64,000 nucleotides of DNA from the NCBI GenBank assembly GCA_025936755.1, contig JAICSS010000007.1:1-64000 (forward strand). Reading direction: 5' to 3'. Position 1 is the first letter of the stretch. Each line of letters begins with the position of its first letter. The notes under the pieces were generated by a model. It made no database searches and was not told where the DNA came from. It saw only the letters and a list, made by a program, of their open reading frames with translations. The translations under genes were made by a program, and so were the position numbers. Shown here one piece after another: positions 1-9,100 of the stretch. Source of the DNA: Solirubrobacterales bacterium. GTDB lineage: Bacteria; Actinomycetota; Thermoleophilia; Solirubrobacterales; 70-9.

Positions 1-740
1 AGCGGTTTGCCCCCCTGCATCACCTGCTCGAGCACCGGCAGGATGTCCCGCACGGAGCCGATTTTCTGGTTGGCGATGAGGATGTAGGGGTCGTCCAGCA
101 CCGCCTCCATGCGGTCCTGGTCGGTGACCATGTACGGCGAGATGTAGCCCTTGTCGAACTGCATCCCCTCGGTGAACTCGAGCTCCATCCCGAAGGTCTG
201 GCCCTCCTCGACGTTGACGACGCCGTCTTTGCCGACTTTCTCGATCGCGTCGGCGATCACGTTGCCGATCTCGTCGTCGCCGGCGGAGATGGCGGCCACA
301 CGGGCGATCTGGTCTTTGCCGGCAACCTCTTTGCTCTGCTTGTTGCGGAGGTTGTCGACGACCTCCTCGACGGCCTTCTCGATCCCGCGGCGCAGGGCCA
401 GCGGGTTGGCGCCGGCGGCCACGTTCTTCAGGCCCTGGCGGACGATCGTCTGGGCCAGCAGGGTGGCGGTGGTGGTGCCGTCGCCGGCGACGTCGTTGGT
501 CGCGGTCGCGACCTCGCGGACGAGCTGGGCGCCCTGGTTCTCGAAGACGTCCTCGACCTCGACCTCGCGGGCGATGGTGACGCCGTCGTTGGTGATCGTC
601 GGGGCGCCGAACTTTTTGTCGAGCACGACGTAGCGGCCTTTGGGGCCGAGGGTGACCTTGACGGCGTTGGCGACGGAATCGACGCCGGCCTGCAGGGCCC
701 CCCTTGCCTCCTCTGCGTACTTCAGCTCCTTGTGAGCCAT
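1..740 (-). CDS. groEL: GroEL chaperonin (60 kDa), C-terminus cut by left edge
   Basis: ATP-dependent cytosolic chaperonin that folds proteins inside a double ring capped by GroES. The first 246 residues are present; the rest lies beyond the left edge. Visible hallmarks are LGPKGR (residues 31-36) and the nucleotide-binding [10 protein letters not shown] (86-95), followed by the start of the apical domain. The ATG at 740 is preceded by a strong Shine-Dalgarno sequence (AAGGAGG, complement of 752-758), one of few clear ones in the window. groES lies 41 bases upstream on the same strand, so both are probably one operon under the CIRCE operator. Family assignment is certain. Whether this is the only groEL copy cannot be seen, and many actinobacteria carry two. 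Confidence 0.98.
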   Translation of the reverse strand, partial: MAHKELKYAEEARGALQAGVDSVANAVKVTLGPKGRYVVLDKKFGAPTITNDGVTIAREVEVEDVFENQGAQLVREVATATNDVAGDGTTTATLLAQTIVRQGLKNVAAGANPLALRRGIEKAVEEVVDNLRNKQSKEVAGKDQIARVAAISAGDDEIGNVIADAIEKVGKDGVVNVEEGQTFGMELEFTEGMQFDKGYISPYMVTDQDRMEAVLDDPYILIANQKIGSVRDILPVLEQVMQGGKP

Positions 741-781
741 CTGTTCCTAGTCCTCCTTAGTTGCGTAAATCCGGGTGGGGG

Positions 782-1072
782 TCAGCCGACCTTGGCCAGG
801 ACGTCCGACTCGCGCAGGACGAGCAGCTCGTCGCCCTCGACGGTCACCTCGGTGCCGCCGTATTTGGAGTAGAGGACCTCGTCCCCCTCCGCGACGTCGA
901 GCGGGATCCGCTTCTCGCCGTCCTCGTCCCATTTGCCGTCGCCGACGGCCACTACCTGGCCCTTCTGCGGCTTCTCTTTGGCCGTGTCGGGAAGAACGAT
1001 GCCGCTGGCGGTCGTCTCCTCCTCCTCAATCGGCTTGACGATCAGCCGGTCCCCGAGGGGCTTCAGCTTCAT
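782..1072 (-). CDS. groES: GroES co-chaperonin (10 kDa)
   Basis: Heptameric lid of the GroEL folding chamber. The 96-residue length is normal for the family. It begins [14 protein letters not shown] and contains the mobile-loop sequence [20 protein letters not shown], then a YSKYGGTEV strand. A longer reading frame exists upstream to 1159, but 1072 is chosen because it matches the conserved N-terminus and has a GGAG sequence just upstream (complement of about 1081-1084). It is followed on the same strand by groEL, and the CIRCE element and a promoter-like sequence precede it, so HrcA-repressed heat-shock control is expected. Confidence 0.98.
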   Translation of the reverse strand: MKLKPLGDRLIVKPIEEEETTASGIVLPDTAKEKPQKGQVVAVGDGKWDEDGEKRIPLDVAEGDEVLYSKYGGTEVTVEGDELLVLRESDVLAKVG

Positions 1073-1152
1073 CCGTGAACCTCCGTTATAGGTCTGGGTG
1101 GTGAAAGTTGAGAATTCGTCGCTCCAGAGCCAAAACTCCGGTCTTGCGACGC

Positions 1153-1179
1153 TTGGCACTCTCGGGGTGAGAGTGCCAA
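1153..1179 (-). promoter_or_regulatory. CIRCE operator (HrcA binding site)
   Basis: Perfect inverted repeat TTGGCACTC, nine bases, GAGTGCCAA. This is the CIRCE layout (consensus arm TTAGCACTC with a nine-base spacer), with one symmetric A-to-G change per arm that keeps full pairing. It lies about 80 bases before groES and directly downstream of a -10-like sequence. HrcA binding is established knowledge for CIRCE. hrcA itself is not in this window. Confidence 0.95.
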
Positions 1180-1187
1180 CAGCAGGA

Positions 1188-1216
1188 AAGATAGCGCAGG
1201 CTCAATCCATCGCCAA
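1188..1216 (-). promoter_or_regulatory. Probable groESL promoter
   Basis: On the minus strand TTGGCG, 17 bases, TATCTT: four of six matches to a housekeeping -35, and a plausible -10 just upstream of CIRCE. Transcription would start close to the operator, as expected for HrcA repression. The -35 lies in the last codons of the neighbouring SRPBCC gene. Confidence 0.55.
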
Positions 1217-1675
1217 GAGCCGGCAGCCCAGGAGGTCGGATATCCCCTCGCCGCCGCGCCGCATCACCCAGTCGTGGTTCCACTCGAAGACCGGGCGCAG
1301 CAGCGGCGCCAGCAGGTTCATCCAGGGCTTCGTCGTCCGCACGTTCCACTCGTAGAGGACCGCGGTCACCCCGTCCTGCTCGTAGAGGCGCCAGCGCCCG
1401 GTCCCTTCCAGCTCCCCCGCCGCCCGGCCCACCAACAGGGCCGGGTACACGATCCGGGTCGTCGTCACCTCGAAGCAGACGCGGTAGGGCAGCAGGCTCT
1501 TCCAGACCATCCGCGAGACGCTGCCGAGGCCGGTGTCGTCGCCGCGACGCAGCTCCCCCGCCTCCTCGACCCCGCGCCACCAGCGCGGCCAGCCGGCCTG
1601 GTCGTGGATCGCCTCCCAGACCGGCTCCCGAGGCGACTCGAGCAGCCAGGTGGTGAGGAAGGCGTACTCGGCCAT
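1202..1675 (-). CDS. SRPBCC / polyketide-cyclase-like hydrophobic-ligand-binding protein
   Basis: Predicted 157-residue cytosolic protein with the START/SRPBCC pattern: an N-terminal strand that leads into SPREPVWEAIHD, a W-rich segment (WPRWWRGVEEA), alternating strands, and a C-terminal helix (WMNLLAPLLRPVFEWNHDWV) that would close the cavity. SRPBCC proteins bind lipids or polyketide-like ligands; the substrate here is unknown. It starts with ATG at 1675 with no obvious Shine-Dalgarno. The 3-prime end overlaps the groES promoter. The upstream gene on the same strand is the ASCH-domain gene, 34 bases away, and a hairpin-forming sequence lies between them. Confidence 0.8.
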   Translation of the reverse strand: MAEYAFLTTWLLESPREPVWEAIHDQAGWPRWWRGVEEAGELRRGDDTGLGSVSRMVWKSLLPYRVCFEVTTTRIVYPALLVGRAAGELEGTGRWRLYEQDGVTAVLYEWNVRTTKPWMNLLAPLLRPVFEWNHDWVMRRGGEGISDLLGCRLLAMD

Positions 1676-1680
1676 CGTTA

Positions 1681-1733
1681 GATGCCTACGCCCTCAGCTG
1701 GCATCAGGTTCAGTTGCGATGAGGGGTCTCCCC
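1681..1733 (-). other. Hairpin-rich leader before the SRPBCC gene, resembling part of a TPP riboswitch
   Basis: On the minus strand there is a tight GGGG-AGA-CCCC hairpin (1723-1733), then TGAACCTGAT, then a hairpin with GATGCC/GGCATC arms (1681-1705) that contains GCGTAGG. The strings TGAACCTGAT and GCGTAGG occur in that order in the 3-prime half of TPP riboswitches, but the 5-prime half (GGGGTGCCC, CTGAGA) is not recognisable, and part of the sequence is the end of the ASCH coding frame. Function unproven. Confidence 0.25.
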
Positions 1734-2114
1734 GTTGCCCAGGTGGGCGCGGGGCGGCTCGACGATCTGGGAGAAGCGGATCACCGTCACCAGGTCGTCG
1801 TCGGAGACCGGCCGGCTGTAGATCTGCTCGAGGAAGCGCTTGGTCTCCTCGAGGCGGCGGAACTCGGGGTTGTCGTGCTCGATGTCGCGGCGGCTGAGGT
1901 CGGCGACGCGCTTGACCTCGACGTCGTCGATCACCGCCGTGAAGATCTTCTCCCGGGGGCTGTGGCGGAACCCGACCGTGATCCAGACGACCTGCCCGCG
2001 CTCGTACTTGTTGCTCTTGTCGCCGAGCCGGATCGTCGCGGTCTTGCGGCCGCGCTTGAGCTGATCGACGAAGACCGCCGAGTAGAAGTTCAAAACGTAG
2101 ATCCCGCCCTTCAT
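1710..2114 (-). CDS. ASCH-domain protein, putative RNA-binding
   Basis: 134 residues from the ATG at 2114. The motif GRKTATIRLGD (residues 22-32) followed by YERGQVVW is the signature start of the ASCH domain, a PUA/EVE-like beta-barrel often linked to RNA binding or to nucleoside processing. A longer frame runs upstream to 2249, but its extra N-terminus is not ASCH-like. A TACGCT box nine bases before the ATG could serve as a leaderless -10. It is divergent from the RTX-like gene. The role in the cell cannot be named from sequence. Confidence 0.82.
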   Translation of the reverse strand: MKGGIYVLNFYSAVFVDQLKRGRKTATIRLGDKSNKYERGQVVWITVGFRHSPREKIFTAVIDDVEVKRVADLSRRDIEHDNPEFRRLEETKRFLEQIYSRPVSDDDLVTVIRFSQIVEPPRAHLGNGETPHRN

Positions 2115-2242
2115 CGCGCTGCGAGCGTATAGGAGAGCGGTTGTAGGCGGGAAGTGGACATTCGTTTGAGGCATCTGGACGAGTTTTGGGTGATTTTCGA
2201 CGCCTCTGAAGGTTCTGGACCTCGGAACCGATGTGCTCAGGG

Positions 2243-4123
2243 ATGCCATCCAAGACCGAATCTCTCCGCCTGCCCCTGCTCGCCCTGATCGCCGCCGTTT
2301 CCCTCCTCCTCTTCGCCAGCCAAGCCCAGGCGATGAAGTGCGACGGCAAGAAGGTGACGATCAAGGGAACGCCCGGCAACGACCACATCGTCGGCAAAAA
2401 GGCCAGCGACGTGATCTACGGCGGCGGCGGCAACGACGTCATCAGCGGCGGCCCCAACGGCAACGACACGATCTGCGGCGGCCCCGGCGACGACACGATC
2501 AAGGGCGGCCGCGGCTTCGACGACCTGCAGGGCGAAGGCGGCAACGACAACCTCGACGGCGAAAGCGGCTCCGACCAGCTCGACGGCGGCGAAGGCGACG
2601 ACGTCCTCGACGGCGAAAAGGGCGCCGACGGCCTCCACGGCGGCGGCGGCGACGACAAGCTGCTCGGCTCGAAGGGCCCCGACAAGCTCGGCGGCGGCGC
2701 CGGCGACGACTACGTCGACGGGCAGCAGGGCAGCGACCAGATCGACGGCGACGGCGGCAACGACAAGCTCCTCGGCGACAAGGGCAACGACAAGATCGAC
2801 GGTGGGGCGGGCTCCGACCACATCGAAGGGGGGCCCGGCGACGACAGCGACCTCGAGGGCGGCGGCGACGCCGACGAAGTCTTCGGCGGCGCCGGCACCG
2901 ACCACGTCGACGGCGGCCCCGGCGACGGCGACATCGTCCGCGGCGACGCCGGCACCGACGACCTCTTCGGCGGCGAAGGCGCCAACGACATCGTCTCCTA
3001 CGCCAGCGCCACCCGCGGCGGGGTCATCGTCAACCTCGCAACCGGCAAGGCCAAAGGCGACGGCCACGACGACCTCAGCGGCTTCGAGGACGTGGTCGGC
3101 TCGCCGCAGGGCGACGAAATCGTCGGCGACGGCGCCGCCAACCGGATCGACGGCGGCGTCGGCAACGACGACCTGCAGAGCGGCGGCGGGGGCGGCCAGG
3201 CCTTCGGCGGCCCCGGCACCGACTCCTGCGAAGGCTTCAGCGCCGAGACCTCCTGCGGCCCCGAAGAACCGCCGCCCCCGAGCCTCGCCTACGGAACCCT
3301 CAACCTCGGCCTCGACGGCTCCAGCCTGATCGTCCAGGGCAGCCCCCAGAACGACGACATCCACATCTCCCGCGGCGACGGCGCCTGGATCGTCTCCTCG
3401 GCGATCCCGATCTTCTCCGGCGACGGCTGCGAAACCCCGCCCTCCAACGGCAACGCGATGGTCTGTCCCGACACCGGCGGCAAAGTGCCGCTGATCGTCG
3501 TCACCGGCGGCAACGGCAACGACACGATCGTCGTCGACCCGAGCGTCCCGGCCGGGGCCAAAGTCCGGATCAACGGCAACGCCGGCGACGACGACCTGGT
3601 CGGCGGCAGCGGCGACGACGTGCTGGAAGCGGGCGAGAACTACAACAACCCCGACGACGGCCACGACCGGCTCGAAGGCAACGGCGGCTCCGACGTCCTC
3701 TACGCCGACCCGGGCGGCGACGTCCTGCTCGGCGGCCCGGGCAACGACCTCCTCGTGAACTCCGTCCCCACCTGCCAGGGCAACGTCTACGACGGCGGCC
3801 CCGGCGAGGACACCGTCTCCTACGCCCGCTCCAAGGACAACCTCCGCGTCAGCCTCGGCGGCAGCGGCGGCCCTCCGGGCTGCGGCAACGACGACAAGGT
3901 CCTCGGCGACAACGAGAGCCTGGAGGGATCCGACGGCCCTGACGTCCTCGTCGGCGACAACGGCCCCAACAGCATCATGGGCCACCTCGGCAGCGACACC
4001 CTGATCGGCAAGGGCGGCGCGGACTTCTTCGAAGCCCTCGACGGGCAGCGCGACAGGATCGACTGCGGCGGCGGGGGCGACGACGTCGTCAAGGACCCGA
4101 AGGACGTCACCACCAACTGCTGA
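2243..4123 (+). CDS. Secreted RTX-like calcium-binding repeat protein
   Basis: 626-residue secreted protein with a signal peptide (hydrophobic LLALIAAVSLLLFASQAQA, cleavage after AQA). Dozens of glycine-aspartate nonapeptides of the GGxGxDxxx type form two blocks, roughly residues 45-240 and 430-600. They are separated by a segment with VSYASATRGGVIVNL and by a Pro-rich linker (EEPPPPS). The repeats form calcium-binding beta-rolls in known RTX proteins. There is no recognisable enzymatic domain and no RTX C-terminal type I signal, so a structural surface or extracellular role is more likely than a toxin. An upstream ATG at 2231 is possible; 2243 puts the signal peptide at the N-terminus. The repeat DNA also creates large false frames on all strands. 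Confidence 0.88.
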   Translation: MPSKTESLRLPLLALIAAVSLLLFASQAQAMKCDGKKVTIKGTPGNDHIVGKKASDVIYGGGGNDVISGGPNGNDTICGGPGDDTIKGGRGFDDLQGEGGNDNLDGESGSDQLDGGEGDDVLDGEKGADGLHGGGGDDKLLGSKGPDKLGGGAGDDYVDGQQGSDQIDGDGGNDKLLGDKGNDKIDGGAGSDHIEGGPGDDSDLEGGGDADEVFGGAGTDHVDGGPGDGDIVRGDAGTDDLFGGEGANDIVSYASATRGGVIVNLATGKAKGDGHDDLSGFEDVVGSPQGDEIVGDGAANRIDGGVGNDDLQSGGGGGQAFGGPGTDSCEGFSAETSCGPEEPPPPSLAYGTLNLGLDGSSLIVQGSPQNDDIHISRGDGAWIVSSAIPIFSGDGCETPPSNGNAMVCPDTGGKVPLIVVTGGNGNDTIVVDPSVPAGAKVRINGNAGDDDLVGGSGDDVLEAGENYNNPDDGHDRLEGNGGSDVLYADPGGDVLLGGPGNDLLVNSVPTCQGNVYDGGPGEDTVSYARSKDNLRVSLGGSGGPPGCGNDDKVLGDNESLEGSDGPDVLVGDNGPNSIMGHLGSDTLIGKGGADFFEALDGQRDRIDCGGGGDDVVKDPKDVTTNC

Positions 4124-4138
4124 GGCCGGGCGGGCTCC

Positions 4139-4780
4139 TCAGCTCTCGAACCCTCCCTCGCCGATCAGCGGCACGAAGCGGCAGGGGGTGATCGGCTCGG
4201 CTTCGAGGCGGTCTCCCTCGCGCCGGTAGAGCGTCAGCACGTCGGCGTCGCCGGCCTCGAGCGGGACGACGAGACGGCCGCCCTCGGCGAGCTGGCCGAC
4301 CAGGGCCGGCGGCGGCGCCGGCGCCGTGGCGTGGACCGCGATCGCGTCGAACGGGGCGCGCTCGGGGACGCCGAGGCTGCCGTCGCCGACGGCCAGCTCG
4401 ACGTTGGCGGCTCCGAGGGCGGCGACCCTCTCCCTCGCTTCGCGCGAGAGCAGCTCGTGGCGCTCGACGGTGACGACATGGCTGACCAGCCGCGAGAGCA
4501 CGACGGCCGAGTAGCCCGAGCCGGTTCCGACCTCGAGCACCAGCTCCGAGCCCTCCAGCTCCATCGCCTGGCAGATCGCGGCGACGATCCAGGGCTGGGA
4601 GATCGTCTGCTCTTCCTCGATCGGCAGGGCCATGTCGGTGTAGGCGCGGTCGCGCAGCAGCTCCGGGACGAACTCCTCCCTCGGCACCTCGCCCATCGCC
4701 GCCAGCACCCGCTCGTCCTCGATTCCCCGCGCCCGTAGCTGACGCTCGACCATGCGGGCGCGATCGCGGGAGGCGGTCAT
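4139..4780 (-). CDS. pcm: Protein-L-isoaspartate O-methyltransferase
   Basis: Cytosolic SAM-dependent repair enzyme that methylates isoaspartyl residues of aged proteins. The 213-residue length is typical. Visible motifs are TISQPW (residues 59-64, substrate loop), the SAM-binding LEVGTGSGY (82-90), VVTVE, and a late VVPLEAG region. Its ATG overlaps the stop of the upstream hypothetical gene by ATGA (4777-4780), implying translational coupling. It ends 15 bases from the convergent RTX-like gene. Confidence 0.93.
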   Translation of the reverse strand: MTASRDRARMVERQLRARGIEDERVLAAMGEVPREEFVPELLRDRAYTDMALPIEEEQTISQPWIVAAICQAMELEGSELVLEVGTGSGYSAVVLSRLVSHVVTVERHELLSREARERVAALGAANVELAVGDGSLGVPERAPFDAIAVHATAPAPPPALVGQLAEGGRLVVPLEAGDADVLTLYRREGDRLEAEPITPCRFVPLIGEGGFES

Positions 4781-5349
4781 GGCCCCAGCGGGTCCTGGTG
4801 GAAGCCCGCGGCGAAGCTCCAGCGCGGGAACCGGCCGTAAAGGCACTCGCGGTGCCCGTCCCAGGCCTCGGGGCCGAGCACGGCGGGCTCGAGGTACTCG
4901 ATCTCCGAGCCCCGTTTCGAGAACCCCCAGCTGAAGCCGAGGATCGCCCGTGCCTCTTTCCGCATCTCGAGCAGCCTGCCGCCGAGCCCGCAGAGAAAGG
5001 TGTGGGCGTGGAAGTTCCAGTCCTCGAGGTAGGTGTGGGGCAGGTCGAACAGGGTGGGGGAGAAGCCGAAGAAGCCGAACGGGTGCCCCGCTTCGCCAAG
5101 CGGTTCGAAGAGGTCGACCCGGAAGCCGGGCCGGTCCTCGTCTGTGTCGACGACCTGGATCCAGCCGAGCATTTCCCCGTAGCCGCAGGCGGGCGGGTGG
5201 ATCGTCGCCCGGCAGTAGGGGAAGCCGCGGGCGATCTCCTCGCAGCCGTATGTGGCCGGATCGTCGTTGGCGCCGACCTCGACCCGGACCTCCCCGCCGA
5301 CTCCGTTCCACCGATACGGCAGCTCCAGCCTTCTCGGTGAGAGGCGCAC
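4777..5349 (-). CDS. Conserved hypothetical protein
   Basis: 190 residues, no signal peptide and no membrane segment. It is rich in aromatic residues (GFFGFSPTLFDLP, WNFHAHTFLCGLGG, GFSWGFSKRG) and looks like a compact beta-rich fold. I do not recognise a family. It is coupled to pcm by a 4-base overlap and lies 12 bases downstream of the Crp/Fnr gene, so the three may form one operon. The first ATG (5349) is taken as start. Confidence 0.75.
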   Translation of the reverse strand: MRLSPRRLELPYRWNGVGGEVRVEVGANDDPATYGCEEIARGFPYCRATIHPPACGYGEMLGWIQVVDTDEDRPGFRVDLFEPLGEAGHPFGFFGFSPTLFDLPHTYLEDWNFHAHTFLCGLGGRLLEMRKEARAILGFSWGFSKRGSEIEYLEPAVLGPEAWDGHRECLYGRFPRWSFAAGFHQDPLGP

Positions 5350-5361
5350 AGCGGCCGCCGC

Positions 5362-6060
5362 TCAGTAGATGTAGTTGCGCAGCTTGTCCGGCTCGAGCAC
5401 GGTGACGCGGCCGCGGCCGGAGCGGACGACGCCGGCCCGCTCGAGCTCGGCGAGAAAGCGGCTGACCGACTCGCGCGAGGTGCCGGCGAGCTGGGCGAGG
5501 TCGGTCTGGTTCATGTTGATCGTCACCTCTTCGGCCGGGTCGCCGTCGCCGTCGTGGGCCTCGCGGCTGAGCTGGGCGAGAATGCCGGCGACGCGGCTGG
5601 GGACGGTCTGGAAGGACTGCCGCGAGAGGCGGACGTTGGCGGCGCGAAGGCGGCGGACGAGGCCGGCGACCAGCTTCAGCGAGATCTCCGGGTGCCGCGC
5701 CAGCAGCCCCCGCACGTCGTTCGCCGGCAGCGCCAGCAGCTCCCCCTCGCTCAAAGCCTCGGCGCTGGCCGAGCGTTTGTCGCCGTCGAGCATCGCCAGC
5801 TCGCCGAAGATCTCCCCCGGCCCCAGCGTCGCCAGCGTGATCGCCCGGCCGTCGGAGTGTTCCCGCGTCACCCGGAAGCTGCCCTCCTTGACGATGTAGC
5901 AGGCGTCGGAATCGTCGCCCTCGTGGAAGACCCGCGTCCCGGCCGGAAAGGTCCGCGGCACGGCGACGTGCGAGAAGCGCTCCAGCTCCCCCTCCTCCAG
6001 GTCGGCGAAGAGCGTCACGCTCTTCAGCAGCTCGACCGCGCTCTGATCTGCCTCAGGCAC
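5362..6060 (-). CDS. Crp/Fnr-family transcriptional regulator
   Basis: 232-residue cytosolic DNA-binding regulator. The N-terminal cyclic-nucleotide-binding fold has GEIFGELAMLDGDKRSASAEA-like phosphate-cassette features (about residues 80-100), with both the Glu and the Arg that contact cyclic nucleotide present. The C-terminal winged helix contains TDLAQLAGTSRESVSRFLAE (about 187-206). No Cys cluster for an iron-sulfur centre is visible, so it is closer to Crp than Fnr. GTG at 6060 is preferred because CATAAT sits seven bases before it. A TTG at 6114 would extend the frame with unlikely sequence. Confidence 0.92.
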   Translation of the reverse strand: MPEADQSAVELLKSVTLFADLEEGELERFSHVAVPRTFPAGTRVFHEGDDSDACYIVKEGSFRVTREHSDGRAITLATLGPGEIFGELAMLDGDKRSASAEALSEGELLALPANDVRGLLARHPEISLKLVAGLVRRLRAANVRLSRQSFQTVPSRVAGILAQLSREAHDGDGDPAEEVTINMNQTDLAQLAGTSRESVSRFLAELERAGVVRSGRGRVTVLEPDKLRNYIY

Positions 6061-6100
6061 TGCATCGATTATGGCAATGGTTTGGTTGGGCGGCCAAACC
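6061..6100 (-). promoter_or_regulatory. Promoter and inverted repeat before the Crp/Fnr gene
   Basis: CATAAT on the minus strand (6068-6073) is seven bases from the GTG start and fits a -10 of a leaderless message. Just upstream is a perfect seven-base inverted repeat GGTTTGG, eight bases, CCAAACC (6079-6100), placed over the expected -35, suitable for an operator. It does not match the Crp consensus (TGTGA/TCACA). Confidence 0.45.
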
Positions 6101-6150
6101 GCGAGCGAGCGCAACCGATTCTTGCCACAGCCGGGTGTGTCGAAACTCGG

Positions 6151-9100
6151 TTACGCGGAGGCCGTGAGTTTCCGCGGACCCCGGCTGAAGCCGGCGCCCA
6201 CCAGGGACTCCTCGTGGCCGGAGCCGATCACGGCTTCGCCGTCGAGCTTCTCGACGGAGAGCTTGGGGAGGTGGCCGTCGCGGACGGCGTCGGCGAGGGC
6301 GCGCATCGCCTCCTCGAGCTCGGGGCCGGCGAGGGCCTCGAGGCGGAGGAGGCCGCGGCCGCCGCGCTCGACGAAGACGAGCGGCTCGCCGTCGCGGAGG
6401 AGGAGGTGGGCTCCGGGGGTGCGGCCGGGACGGCGGCCGCCCTCGAGCTTCGGCCAGGGCAGCGAGGCGCCGTAGGGGTTGGCCGGGTCGGTGGCGGCGA
6501 GGACGAGGTAGGAGCCGTCGCGTTCGGGCAGCGAGCGCAGGCGCTCGACCGCGCCGGGGAGGGCGAACTGGGCGCCGCCGAGGCCCTCGACGAAGTAACC
6601 GCGGCGGGCGGTGCCGAGCAGCTCGAGGTTGCCGAGCTCCCCGTAGAGGGTCGAGAAGCCGCCGGGGATGCCCTCGGCCAGCACGGTCTCGCGGGTGACG
6701 ATCCCGTAGCGCTCGAGCATCAGCTCGGCGGTGGCGCGAAGCTTGGCGCCGGGGCCGGGCGCGTTGGCGAACAGCGGCTCGGTCAGCGACCAGCGGCCCT
6801 GGACGGCGGCGCCGGTGGTGCTGCGACGGCGCGCGAAGCGGCGGCCGGGGCGTTCGGAGGGCGGCACCGCGCGCAGGCGCGGGGCCCGCAGCGGCGCGAA
6901 GGCGTCGTTGGTGACCTCACCGGCCCAGACGAGGTCCCAGAGGGCGTTGTGGATGTCCTCGGCCGGGTGGTCGAGCTCGACCACGAGGTCGAGCCAGAAG
7001 GAGGGGCCGGCGGCGAGGCGCTCGCGGATCGCGTCGTGGACCTCGCCCTGCGGCGACTCCAGCTTCGCGTTGGCCGGCGGCGGGCCGGCGAGGCGGACGT
7101 CCTCGCGGAAGTAGAGAGCGACGCGGCCGTCGTTGCGGCCGAGGGCGCCGGCGCCGATCCAGACCAGCTCGCCGCTGGTGCAGAGCTCGTCCAGCCAGCT
7201 CTGCGAGTAGGCGCCGAGGCGGCGCGGCAGGACGTCCTTCTCCCAGACTTTCGGCGTCAGCGCCACGCCCTGCAGCGGCACCAGCGCCTCGCGCAGGCGA
7301 TCGAGCCCGGCGCCGGTGCGGCGGAAGGCGTCGACGTTCTGCCAGCTCGGCAGGAAGCGGGCGAGCTCCCGCGTGTCGGCCGCCTCGACCTCCTTGCGCA
7401 GGCGGGCGAGGCTGGCGCGGCGGACGCGGCGCAGGACTTCGGAGTCGCACCACTCGCGCTCGGTCCCGCCCGGCGCCAGCTCGCCGCGGACCATCGCCCC
7501 TTCGGACTCGAGCTCGCGCAGGGCCGGCGAGGGGTCGACCCCGTAGCGCTCGGCGAGCTGCTGGGTCGGGAAGGGGCCGTGGGTGCGGGCGTAGCGGCGG
7601 ACCAGGGCGCGCATCGCGTCGGGGTGCTCCTCGAGGAAGGTCTCCGGCAGCCCGGGAGGCTCGGGGACGCCGAGCGCGTCGCGGTAGAGGCCGGCGTCCT
7701 CGGCGGCGATGTAGCGCTCGCCGCCGGCCATCCTCACCAGCGCCACCCGCCGCTCGGCGACGAGCTTGTCGAGCATCGACTTCGCCGAGTAACCCTCGGC
7801 GACGCGCTCCTCGCACTCCTCCAGGGTGAGGTCGCCGAGGTTGCGCAAGAGCTGCTGGAGGGCGTCGCGATCGCCGGCCCGGCCGGCCTCGGTGCGGTGC
7901 TGGAGCTGGGCCTCGACTTCCTCCAGCGCCTCGGGGTCGATCAGCTCGCGCAGCTCCTCCTGGCCGAGCAGCTCGCGCAGGAGGTCGCGGTCGAGCGCCA
8001 GCGCCGCCGCCCGCCGCTCGGCGTTCGGCGTATCCCCCTCGTACATGTACGTCGCCACGTAGTCGAAGAGCAGCGAGGAAGCGAAGGGCGAGGCGGTCGG
8101 CGTCTCCACCTCGACCAGGCTGAGGGCGCGCGAGTGCAGCTTTTCCAGCAGCTCGGCGAGGGCGGGCAGGTCGAGGACGTCGCGCAGGCACTCGCGGTAG
8201 GTCTCGAGCACGACCGGGAAGCGGGGGAAGTCCCGCGCCACTTCGAGCAGGCTCTGCGACTTCAGCCGCTGCTGCCAGAGCGGGGTGCGCTTGCCCGGAT
8301 AGGCGCGCGGGATCAGCAGCGAGCGCGAGGCGTTCTCGCGGAAGCGGGCGCCGAACAGGGCCGAGCCCGAGAGCTCGCCGACGACGAGGTCTTCGATCTG
8401 GTCGGGGTCGATCAGGACGAGGTCGGCGGGGGGCGGCTCGTCGGCGTCGGGGAGGTGGATGACGATCCCGTCGTCGGACCAGATCGCGTCGGCCTCGAGG
8501 TCGCGTTCGTCGCGGATCTTGGCGGCGAGGGCGAGGCCCCAGGCGGCGTGGACGCGGCCGCCGTAGGGGCTGAGGATGCAGAGGCGCCAGTCGCCGATCT
8601 CGTCGCGGAAGCGCTCGACGACGATCGTCTCGTCGGAGGGGACGACGCGGGTCGCCTGCTGCTGCTCGCGCAGGTAGGAGACGAGGTTGTTGGCGGCGCG
8701 CTCGTCGAGGTCGTACTCCCGCGCCAGCTCGGCGGGGTCGCGGGAGACCGCCTCGCGGGCGAAGGCGCCGATCGCCTTCCCCAGCTCGGCCGGACGGCCG
8801 ATCCCGTCGCCCTTCCAGAAGGGGACGGCGCCGGGGGCGCCGGGGGCGGGGGTGACGATCACCCGGTCGCGGGTGATTTCCTCGATCCGCCAGGTGCTCG
8901 AGCCGAGCAGGAAGGTCTGGCCGGCGCGGGCCTCGTAGACCATCTCCTCGTCGAGCTCGCCGACCCGGCGGCCGTCGGGGAGGTGCACCCCGTAGAGGCC
9001 GCGGTCGGGGATCGTGCCGGCGTTGGTGACGACCAGCTGACGGGCGCCTTTGCGGCCGTGGATCGTGCCTTCGGTCCGGTCCCAGACGATCCGCGGCCGC

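Noticed and set aside
2237-3985. Long Arg-rich and Val/Ala-rich frames on both strands over the RTX gene
   Set aside because: They come from the GGNGGNGAC-type repeat DNA read in other frames; only the frame with signal peptide and calcium-binding repeats is sensible.
2380-4080. Tandem DNA repeats or CRISPR-like array
   Set aside because: The repetition is protein-level (nonapeptides) with no constant repeat and spacer units.
6079-6100. Crp-type binding site
   Set aside because: Inverted repeat is GGTTTGG/CCAAACC, not TGTGA/TCACA; kept only as a generic operator candidate.
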